Shown here piece by piece: positions 1 through 6,600 of a stretch of 14,802 nt of DNA. The DNA lies in assembly GCA_029865195.1 (NCBI GenBank), contig JAOUHH010000031.1, positions 1 to 14,802 on the forward strand. Reading direction: 5' to 3'. Both the position numbers and the translations under genes were made by a program. The notes beneath the pieces are model-generated. The model saw only the letters and a program-made list of their open reading frames with translations, did no database searches and had not been told where the DNA came from. Position 1 is the first letter of the stretch; every line of letters starts with the position of its first letter. The DNA comes from Desulfobulbaceae bacterium. GTDB lineage: Bacteria > Desulfobacterota > Desulfobulbia > Desulfobulbales > UBA5123.

Positions 1-2
1 TT

Positions 3-236
3 ACCGCCATGAGTTTCACCCCGGAGATGCTGGCCGCGGCAATCCGCGGCCATTTCCCTGATTTTGTGATAGAATATCGTATTGATCCGGTGCGCCAGGC
101 GATCGCCGACTCCTGGCCCAACCGGATGGACGACCGGGTGGCCCGCGACGAGTGGGGCTGGCGGCCGGCCTATGATCTTGAGGAGACGGTGGCGGTCATG
201 CTGGCCAGGCTTGCCGAAAGGCTCGGGGCACGTTGA
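3..236 (+). CDS. L-threonine 3-dehydrogenase, SDR type (C-terminal part, cut by window start)
   Basis: This is the last 77 codons of a gene whose start lies before the window; the frame is open to the left edge, so the internal ATG at 9 is not a start. The tail carries features I recognise from the NAD-dependent epimerase-like (SDR) threonine dehydrogenases: T-A-M-S-F-T-P-E near the left edge, then R-Q-A-I-A-D-S-W-P, a D-D plus A-R stretch, and W-G-W-x-P-x-Y-D-L. Family role: oxidation of L-threonine with NAD+ to 2-amino-3-ketobutyrate in the cytoplasm. The next gene, 18 bases downstream, is the expected partner enzyme, which strongly supports the call. The Rossmann domain and catalytic Tyr/Lys are outside the window and cannot be checked. 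A different SDR sugar epimerase is the alternative, but the RQAIADSWP signature argues against it. Confidence 0.85.
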   Translation, partial: TAMSFTPEMLAAAIRGHFPDFVIEYRIDPVRQAIADSWPNRMDDRVARDEWGWRPAYDLEETVAVMLARLAERLGAR

Positions 237-254
237 GAGAGGGGAGGGTTAGCG

Positions 255-1472
255 ATGGCGTTGGACGGGATTGAGCCGATTTTGCAGGAGAGGCTGGCGG
301 AACTCGCGGCCCAGGGGACCGTCAAGGGCGAGGAGCAGGTGATCCGCGCGATCAGGCCCGCCGTCGACGGCTTCGGCCCGCGCTGTCTGCTGGTCGGACA
401 GGGCGAGCGGGGGTTTCTGCGGATGAACTCCAACTCCTATCTCGGCCTGGGGTTGCACCCGGCGGTGATCGCGGCCGAGGAGGCGGCGGCCCGCGCCTAC
501 GGGGTTGGGCCGGGGGCGGTGCGCTTCATCAGCGGCACCCATGTCCCGCATGTGGAGCTTGAGGCGCGGTTGGCCCGCTTCCACGGCCGGGCGGCGGCGA
601 TGCTCTTCAGTTCCGCCTATGCCGCGGTGCTGGGTGTTCTGCCGCAGTTGATCGACGCCGAAACGGCGGTGGTCAGCGACAGCCTCAATCACAACTGCAT
701 CATCAACGCCATCCGCCTGGCCCGGCCCAAGGTCAAGGCGGTTTACCGCCACAACGAGATGGCGGACCTGGAGAGCCGGTTGCGGGAACTGGTCGGGCAG
801 GTGCAACGGGTGCTGGTGGTCACCGACGGCATCTTCAGCATGCGGGGCGACCATGCGCCGCTCGACCGGATTGTTGCGCTCTGCCGGCAATACGAAGGGC
901 ACTTCCGGCAGGGGATCATCACTGTGGTCGACGACTCCCACGGGGTGGGCGTGTTCGGTGAGAGCGGGCGGGGGACCGAGGAGCATTGCGGCGCGGCCGC
1001 CGACATCCTGATCGGCACCCTGGGCAAGGCGTTCGGGGTCAACGGCGGCTATCTCGCGGCCGGTGCAACCCTGATCCGCTACCTGCGGGAAACCTCCCCC
1101 ATTTATATCTACTCAAGTCCCATCACCCCCGCCGAGGCGGCCGCCGCCCTCTGCGCCGTCGATATTGTCGACAGCGGCGAGGGTTGGCGGCTGCTGGCGC
1201 ACCTGCGCCGGATGACCGCTCGGCTGGAAAACGGCCTTGCCGTCCTTGGCCGGGAATTGCTGCCCGGTCCGCATCCCATCGTGCCGCTGCTGGTCCGGGA
1301 CACCGGCCGCACCGCGCAACTGGTGACAGACCTTTTTGCGCACGGGATTCTCGCCACCGGGATCAAGTATCCGGTGGTGCCCAAGGGCGACGAGGAGATC
1401 CGTTTACAGGTGAACGCCTGCCACACTGAAAACGATATTGATTATCTTCTTGATGTTGTGGGAAAAATCTGA
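255..1472 (+). CDS. kbl: 2-amino-3-ketobutyrate CoA ligase / glycine C-acetyltransferase (PLP, alpha-oxoamine synthase family)
   Basis: A 405-residue fold-type I PLP enzyme of the alpha-oxoamine synthase family, close to the usual length of about 400. Visible active-site features: the PLP-stacking His146 in S-L-N-H-N; Asp226 and His229 in D-D-S-H-G; and the Schiff-base Lys258 in T-L-G-K-A-F-G. The His229-to-Lys258 spacing of 29 matches that of AONS/KBL enzymes. The C-terminal Y-P-V-V-P-K-G favours KBL over BioF or HemA. Reaction: 2-amino-3-ketobutyrate plus CoA gives glycine and acetyl-CoA. The ATG at 255 is chosen because a strong purine-rich ribosome site (GGGGAGGG, 241-248) lies six bases upstream. 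It probably forms an operon with the threonine dehydrogenase before it, so the unstable ketobutyrate is passed on at once. A BioF-like or other acyl-CoA:amino-acid condensing activity is the alternative; the dehydrogenase neighbour makes KBL more likely. Confidence 0.85.
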   Translation: MALDGIEPILQERLAELAAQGTVKGEEQVIRAIRPAVDGFGPRCLLVGQGERGFLRMNSNSYLGLGLHPAVIAAEEAAARAYGVGPGAVRFISGTHVPHVELEARLARFHGRAAAMLFSSAYAAVLGVLPQLIDAETAVVSDSLNHNCIINAIRLARPKVKAVYRHNEMADLESRLRELVGQVQRVLVVTDGIFSMRGDHAPLDRIVALCRQYEGHFRQGIITVVDDSHGVGVFGESGRGTEEHCGAAADILIGTLGKAFGVNGGYLAAGATLIRYLRETSPIYIYSSPITPAEAAAALCAVDIVDSGEGWRLLAHLRRMTARLENGLAVLGRELLPGPHPIVPLLVRDTGRTAQLVTDLFAHGILATGIKYPVVPKGDEEIRLQVNACHTENDIDYLLDVVGKI

Positions 1473-1527
1473 ACTTCGCGAAGGCGTTACAATGCTGTTT
1501 TGACTTTCCGGGCCGTTCCGCATGCGG

Positions 1528-1533
1528 TACAAT
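1528..1533 (+). promoter_or_regulatory. Possible -10 element upstream of the phosphatase/kinase cluster
   Basis: TACAAT at 1528-1533 matches the sigma70 -10 consensus at five of six positions and lies in the 120-base gap between the kbl stop and the phosphatase start. The hexamer 17 bases upstream (TTTCCG, 1505-1510) is a poor -35. A better -35-like TTGACT at 1500-1505 is 22 bases away, which is too far. A second TACAAT lies at 1488-1493, also without a good -35. The signalling genes therefore may have their own promoter here, but the support is weak. Confidence 0.3.
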
Positions 1534-1561
1534 TGCCACTGCTTTGGCTTGTTTTCACCCG

Positions 1562-1576
1562 CCCCCCCCAAAAAAA
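1562..1576 (+). repeat. C8-A7 homopolymer tract in the leader of the phosphatase gene
   Basis: Eight C (1562-1569) followed by seven A (1570-1576) sit directly upstream of the GGAGG ribosome site at 1581-1585. Such adjoining homopolymers are prone to slippage in replication and sequencing. Here they are outside the chosen coding region, so length change would alter leader spacing or structure and not the protein. Confidence 0.6.
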
Positions 1577-1592
1577 TCCCGGAGGATTGCCC

Positions 1593-2234
1593 ATGCCCAG
1601 CAAAATCACGCCCTGGTTGCTCCTGTTTCTTCTCCTGCTGGCGGTGCCGTTCAATGTTGCCCTGGCCGATGATGCTGCCGCCCGCTTCGAGGTGAAAGCG
1701 GCCACCGCCGAGACCATCCGGCAACTGCGGGCGGGCGGTTTTGTGCTCTATATGCGGCACGGACCCACCGATACCACCAAGCCGGACCGGGTGCCGACGG
1801 TCGATTTGAACGATTGCGCGACCCAACGGCCGCTCACCGGGGCGGGGCGAGAGTTGGCGGCGCAGGTCGGGGCGGCGATCAAAAAGGCCGGGATTCCGGT
1901 GGGCGAGGTGCAAGCAAGCCCGATGTGCAGAACCAAGGCCACCGCCGAGGCGGCCTTCGGCAGGTATCAGATAAATGAGTACCTGATGTACACCTCCAAC
2001 CTGACCGCCGCCGAAAAGGTGCCACGTATCGCCAACACCCGCCGCTTGCTGTCGACGCCGGTTGCGGCCGGCACCAACCGGGTGATTGTCGCCCATGCCC
2101 CCAACCTGATGGATGTCATCGGCTATTTCCCCAAGCCGGAGGCGGTCGTCGTGGTCTTCAGACCGCTGGGTGAGAAGGGCTTCGAGTATGTCGCCTCCAT
2201 TCTGCCCGAGCAGTGGCCGGGGCTGGTGCCGTAA
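1593..2234 (+). CDS. Exported histidine phosphatase superfamily protein (RHG motif)
   Basis: A 213-residue protein of the histidine phosphatase (phosphoglycerate mutase-like) superfamily. Residues 1-25 form a clear signal peptide: one early Lys, a Leu-rich core, and an A-L-A cleavage site before Asp26-Asp27. The mature enzyme has the phosphate-binding R55-H56-G motif (Y-M-R-H-G), a second Arg at 113 in S-P-M-C-R-T, and the late catalytic His168 in V-A-H-A-P-N. These would make a phosphohistidine intermediate. Its substrate cannot be read from the sequence. The ATG at 1593 is chosen because GGAGG at 1581-1585 is well placed and the signal peptide begins there; an in-frame TTG at 1500 would add 31 unlikely residues. 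The stop is one base before the start of the hybrid kinase, implying co-translation. Intact catalytic residues suggest an active periplasmic phosphatase. Cytoplasmic SixA-like action on an HPt domain is unlikely because of the signal peptide. Confidence 0.85.
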   Translation: MPSKITPWLLLFLLLLAVPFNVALADDAAARFEVKAATAETIRQLRAGGFVLYMRHGPTDTTKPDRVPTVDLNDCATQRPLTGAGRELAAQVGAAIKKAGIPVGEVQASPMCRTKATAEAAFGRYQINEYLMYTSNLTAAEKVPRIANTRRLLSTPVAAGTNRVIVAHAPNLMDVIGYFPKPEAVVVVFRPLGEKGFEYVASILPEQWPGLVP

Positions 2235-2235
2235 C

Positions 2236-5200
2236 ATGCAGAGCGATTCTTCCCCGGAACTACATCCGCCTCCTGCTCGCGAGAGTGGTTTCAATCCCAA
2301 GCCGGCAAGCCGCCGAACCTTCCTGCTGCTCCTTCTCCTGCCGGTGTTGCTTGCCGCTTTTGTGGGCACCATGGTCACCCTCTGGTCACTCAACTCGCTG
2401 CGTTGGGAGAATCGGCACCGGCATGCCGAGACCCGGGCTGATCTGCAGATTGTTCTCGAAGCCGCCCACCTGGGCGAGGAGATGGCGAAAATGCACCAGC
2501 TTTCGGCCCGCAGCCTCAAGGGGGCAGCGGCCGGCGAGCTTGACGAGGAGGCGGTTTACCGCATTCACTCCGAGATCGTCGACAGCTTGGCCAAACTGGG
2601 TGAGCGAACCGCCGCCCTGGCCAAGGCCCCGCATGTGGTTGAGGCGGGCGGCGAGGATGCCAGGATCATGGTCGAGGATTTTGCCAACTATCGCAACTTC
2701 ATGGTGATGGCCACCGATATCGCCGCCATCGATCCCGCCATTGCCGCCGACTATATCGACAAGGCCCAGGATAATTTCGTCGATTTTGTCAGGCGGCGGC
2801 ATGCCATCATCGCCCGCATCTCCGAGGCGACCATCAAACACGACGAAGATGGGTTTGCGGCCTACGAGGAGGTCTTCCGGTTGGTGATGACGGTCAGCGG
2901 GGTGGGGGTGCTGGTGATGCTGCTGCTGGCCCTGGGATCGGGGCGTTTCATGAGTCAGCGTTTGACCGAGGTTGCCGACGCCTTGCGTCTGATGGCCCGC
3001 CAGACCGGCATGCCGCCTGCGCTGCCGGGCATGGAAAAGATGCAACAGGCAGGTTTTAGCGAACTCCGGGAGATGGCGGCGGCGGTGCTTGCCTTTCGCA
3101 AGGCCATTCAGGAAAGGCATCTGGCCGAAGTGGAATTGCGGAAGCTTTTTCTGGCCGTGGAGCAGAATCCCAGCAGTATCGTGATCATCGACCTGGACGG
3201 CCGGATCGAATATGTCAACGCGGCTTTTGCCAAGGCCACCGGCTACCGGGCCGAGGATGCCATCGGCCAGACCCCGCGCATCCTCTATTCCGGCAGGACT
3301 CCCACCGAAATCTACGATGAAATGTGGGCGGCCCTCACCGCCGGCCGCATCTGGCGCGGCGAGTTGATCAACCAGGGGTTGGATGGCCGGGAATTCATCG
3401 ATCAGGCCCTGGTTTCACCGGTGCGACAGGCGGACGGCCGCATCTCGCACTACCTGATTCTCAGCGAGGATATCACCGAACGCAAGGAGATGGAGGGAGA
3501 GCTTGAGCAATATCGGCACCATCTAGAAGAACTGGTGGAAGAAAAAACCGCACGACTCCGCGCCAGCGAAGAGAGATTGAAACAGGCGCAGGAGATCGCC
3601 CATCTCGGCAACTGGGAGTGCGATATTGCCACCAGCACCATGACCTGGTCCGATGAGATCTATCGGATTTTCGGCTGGGAGCCGCAGAGTTTTGCCGCCG
3701 ATTACGATCGTTTTCTGGAGGTGGTCCATCCGGAAGATCGCGAAATGGTGCAAGAGGCGTTGGACAATGCCATGCGGACCCCCAAAGCAAAATATGCGGT
3801 TGAGCATCGGTTGCTGCGGGCGGATGGTTCCGAGCGCATCGTTCAGGAGCGCGGCCTGGTTGTTCGTGACGTGAGCGGCAAGCCGGTGCGGATGATGGGG
3901 ATTATCCTCGACATCACCGAGCAGGAGAAGAACAGGGAGGATCTGGAGCTCTACCGGCTGATGATCGAGAAAACCGCCGACCCGGTATTCCTCATCGATA
4001 TCGAGGACGGTTTCCGGATGGCCTATGTCAACGAGGCGGCGGTCCGTCATTACGGCGCGACGCGCGAAGAGATCCTTACCTGGCGGATACCGGACTGGGA
4101 CCCCAATTTCGCCGTGGAGGATCTGGACGCCCATCTCGCCCAGATGCGGGCGCACCCCGGCATGGTCATCGAAACCCTGCACCGGGTAAAGGGCGGCGAG
4201 CTGGTGCCGGTGGAGGTCTCCCTGAACCTCACCACCTATAAGGGCAAGCTCTGTCATTTCGGGTATTTCAAGAATATCGCGGCCCGCAAGGAGATCGAGC
4301 AGAAACTGCATGAAGCCAAGGAACAGGCGGAGGCGGCGGCCCGGCTCAAATCGGAGTTTCTTGCCAATATGAGCCATGAGATCCGTACGCCGATGAACGC
4401 GGTGATCAACATGACGCGTCTGGTGTTGCAGACCGATCTCCAGGACCGGCAGCGCGCGTACATGGAGAAGGTGCTGCGGAGCGGCCGGCAGCTCCTGCAC
4501 ATCATTAACGACATCCTCGATTTTTCCAAGATCGAGGCGGGCAAGATGACCATCGAGCCCACCCCCTTTGTGCTTACCGAGTTGCTGGCCGACGTGGCCG
4601 GGGTGATCTCGCCCGGTCTTGCCGACAGGAGGATTGAATTTCTGATCGATCTCTCCCCGGACGTGCCCTGTGAATTGATCGGGGATTCCATGCGGCTGCG
4701 GCAGGTGCTCAACAATCTGGCCGGCAACGCCGTCAAGTTCACCGAGCAAGGCGAGGTGGTGCTGGCGGTCAACATGACCGACCGGGCGGACGGGCGGGTG
4801 CGGCTGGGGTTTGCCGTGCGGGATACCGGCCTCGGCATGACCCCGGAACAGCAGGCCCTGTTGTTCACCCCGTTTCAGCAAGCCGACGCCTCCATCTCCC
4901 GCCGGTTCGGCGGCACCGGCCTTGGCCTGGCCATCACCCGCAAGCTGGTGCGGTTGATGGGCGGTGACCTTTCGGTGCGCAGCGAGGCCGGCAAGGGCAG
5001 TGTGTTTGCCTTTGCCCTCGATTTTCAGCTGGCGTCCGCCGGCATGACGGCGGAGGGGTATGCCGCCGGCCTCGATATCAAGGTAAAACGGGCCCTGGTG
5101 GTTGAAGATAATCCTGTCGCCCGGGAGATCTTTCGCTCCATGCTGACCGCCTTCGGGGTGGAGGTGCAAACGGCGGCCAACGGCCGGGAGGCGTTGGCCG

Positions 5201-6555
5201 CCTTGGAGTCGGGCGCGGCTGCCAATCTCACTTTTGACATGATGTTCACCGACTGGCAGATGCCGGAAATGAACGGGTTGGAGCTGGCTTTGTTGCTGCG
5301 TGACCGGCCGCACCTGCGACCGGTTCCCCGGCTGGTGCTGGTGACGGCGCACGGTTCCGAGGATTTGCGGAAAGAGGCCGCGGCGGCCGGTTTCGAATAC
5401 GTGATGGACAAACCGGTCAACCCCTCGGAACTGGTGGATTTTTTGGTCGGCGAGGGGGCGGCGCAGCCGCATCCGATCGCCCAGGGCCAGCGACCGGAGT
5501 TGTCCGGCGAGCTCAAGAAACGTTCCGGGGCCAAGGTGCTGCTGGTGGAGGATAACGAGATCAACCAGGAGATTGCCATGGAGATTCTTGGCGATATCGG
5601 TCTCAAGGTGCGGGTGGCCGGCAACGGCCTTGAGGCGCTGGCGATTTTGGCGGAGGAATCGTTTGACCTGGTGTTGATGGACCTGCAGATGCCGGAGATG
5701 GACGGCTACGAGGCTACCCGCAGGATTCGCGAGGACGCCCGGTGGGGTTTCCTGCCTATCGTGGCGATGACCGCCCATGCCATGAGCGGCGACCGTGACC
5801 GCTGCCTGGAGGCGGGGATGAACGACCATCTCGCCAAGCCCATCGAGGTGGAGGATTTGTATGAAGCCCTGCTGCGCTGGCTGCCGTTGCAGGCGGCGGA
5901 GGCGCAGGCCGCTTCCCGGCGGGTCGTGACGGACGCCCTGGTGCCGGATGCCCTTCCCGGCATCGATGTGGCGACCGGCCTGCGGCGGATGGGCGGCAAG
6001 CAGGATCTCTATCTGCGGCTGCTCGGCCGTTTTGTCGCGGCGAACCGCGAGGCGGCGGCCGAGATCAGCGCCCTTGTTGATGCGCAGGAGTGGGAGCAGG
6101 CACAGGCGGCGGTGCATGCGGTGAAGGGGGTGGCCGGCAACCTCGGTGCCCATTCCTTGTTTCGGGCGGCTGGCGAGCTTGAGCGGCTGCTACAGGAGAA
6201 GGCCCCGGCCGGCGAAGCCCTGACCCGCTTCCGTGGCCTGCTTACGGCGGTTCTTGACGGCTTGCGGGACTTGCCGGTGCAGCCCGGCGGCGCGGCCGAA
6301 AACGGTGGCGGCGGGGGAAGCAGGCAGGTGGACCGGCAGGCGGCAAGCGATGCCCTGCACCGGTTGGAACCGCTGCTGGAGAGTGATTTGGGTGCGGCGC
6401 ATGAATGTCTTGCCGAGTTGCAGGCGCTGCTGCTCGACACCCCGCTCTGGCCGGAAGCAAAGCGGCTGGCTGCGGCGATGGCGGTCTATGATACCGATGC
6501 GGCGATAACGGTGGTGAAGGGTATGGTGGCGGCTCTTGATGCGGAGCCGCGTTAA
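2236..6555 (+). CDS. Membrane hybrid sensor histidine kinase (HAMP-like, 3 PAS, HisKA, HATPase, 2 REC, HPt)
   Basis: A 1439-residue phosphorelay kinase. Order: TM1 about 28-51; helical periplasmic domain about 52-212; TM2 about 215-239; HAMP-like linker to about 300; PAS1 304-414; coiled coil about 415-450; PAS2 454-563; PAS3 572-685; HisKA with phospho-acceptor His714; HATPase with N-box Asn831, G1 at Asp863 (D-T-G-L-G) and G2 at 892-898; REC1 with acidic Glu957/Asp958, acceptor Asp1006 and Lys1059; REC2 with Glu1105/Asp1106, Asp1149 and Lys1201; HPt with His1294 in H-A-V-K-G; then a Gly-rich linker and a conserved tail, 1365-1439. All catalytic residues are present, so a full His-Asp-His relay is possible. 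The ATG at 2236 starts one base after the phosphatase stop with only a poor ribosome site, suggesting translational coupling. Starts further upstream (2113) would run through the phosphatase gene in another frame. The signal sensed is unknown. The next kinase is a close paralogue. Confidence 0.93.
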   Translation: MQSDSSPELHPPPARESGFNPKPASRRTFLLLLLLPVLLAAFVGTMVTLWSLNSLRWENRHRHAETRADLQIVLEAAHLGEEMAKMHQLSARSLKGAAAGELDEEAVYRIHSEIVDSLAKLGERTAALAKAPHVVEAGGEDARIMVEDFANYRNFMVMATDIAAIDPAIAADYIDKAQDNFVDFVRRRHAIIARISEATIKHDEDGFAAYEEVFRLVMTVSGVGVLVMLLLALGSGRFMSQRLTEVADALRLMARQTGMPPALPGMEKMQQAGFSELREMAAAVLAFRKAIQERHLAEVELRKLFLAVEQNPSSIVIIDLDGRIEYVNAAFAKATGYRAEDAIGQTPRILYSGRTPTEIYDEMWAALTAGRIWRGELINQGLDGREFIDQALVSPVRQADGRISHYLILSEDITERKEMEGELEQYRHHLEELVEEKTARLRASEERLKQAQEIAHLGNWECDIATSTMTWSDEIYRIFGWEPQSFAADYDRFLEVVHPEDREMVQEALDNAMRTPKAKYAVEHRLLRADGSERIVQERGLVVRDVSGKPVRMMGIILDITEQEKNREDLELYRLMIEKTADPVFLIDIEDGFRMAYVNEAAVRHYGATREEILTWRIPDWDPNFAVEDLDAHLAQMRAHPGMVIETLHRVKGGELVPVEVSLNLTTYKGKLCHFGYFKNIAARKEIEQKLHEAKEQAEAAARLKSEFLANMSHEIRTPMNAVINMTRLVLQTDLQDRQRAYMEKVLRSGRQLLHIINDILDFSKIEAGKMTIEPTPFVLTELLADVAGVISPGLADRRIEFLIDLSPDVPCELIGDSMRLRQVLNNLAGNAVKFTEQGEVVLAVNMTDRADGRVRLGFAVRDTGLGMTPEQQALLFTPFQQADASISRRFGGTGLGLAITRKLVRLMGGDLSVRSEAGKGSVFAFALDFQLASAGMTAEGYAAGLDIKVKRALVVEDNPVAREIFRSMLTAFGVEVQTAANGREALAALESGAAANLTFDMMFTDWQMPEMNGLELALLLRDRPHLRPVPRLVLVTAHGSEDLRKEAAAAGFEYVMDKPVNPSELVDFLVGEGAAQPHPIAQGQRPELSGELKKRSGAKVLLVEDNEINQEIAMEILGDIGLKVRVAGNGLEALAILAEESFDLVLMDLQMPEMDGYEATRRIREDARWGFLPIVAMTAHAMSGDRDRCLEAGMNDHLAKPIEVEDLYEALLRWLPLQAAEAQAASRRVVTDALVPDALPGIDVATGLRRMGGKQDLYLRLLGRFVAANREAAAEISALVDAQEWEQAQAAVHAVKGVAGNLGAHSLFRAAGELERLLQEKAPAGEALTRFRGLLTAVLDGLRDLPVQPGGAAENGGGGGSRQVDRQAASDALHRLEPLLESDLGAAHECLAELQALLLDTPLWPEAKRLAAAMAVYDTDAAITVVKGMVAALDAEPR

Positions 6556-6576
6556 TGGCGGTTCCGCCACTTTTTT
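6556..6576 (+). terminator. Short hairpin plus T6: candidate intrinsic (partial) terminator
   Basis: TGGCG (6556-6560) pairs with CGCCA (6565-6569) around the loop GTTC. One C follows, then six T (6571-6576). It begins immediately after the stop codon of the first hybrid kinase and ends 24 bases before the next start. The stem is short for a strong terminator, so partial termination between the two kinase genes is the likeliest effect. There is no room for, and no sign of, a separate promoter in the remaining bases. Confidence 0.55.
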
Positions 6577-6600
6577 ATTGATCACCTTCGCGGAGGAAGT

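Noticed and set aside
1474..1483. CTTCGCGAAG palindrome just after the kbl stop as a terminator or operator
   Set aside because: It has no loop and no T tract, and a 10-bp palindrome is easily found by chance.
1500..1592. Upstream TTG start adding 31 residues to the phosphatase
   Set aside because: It would bury the signal peptide inside the protein, reads through the C8-A7 tract, and ignores the well-placed GGAGG before the ATG at 1593.
1593..2234. Phosphatase as a SixA-type enzyme dephosphorylating the HPt domains of the neighbouring kinases
   Set aside because: SixA acts on ArcB in the cytoplasm, whereas this protein has a clear signal peptide and would be on the other side of the membrane from His1294 and His977.
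3523..6153. Very long open frame (876 codons) antisense to the first hybrid kinase
   Set aside because: Its translation is rich in His, Arg, Gln, Gly and Pro with no recognisable domain, as expected opposite a GC-rich gene with G/C third positions; the sense strand encodes an intact multi-domain kinase.
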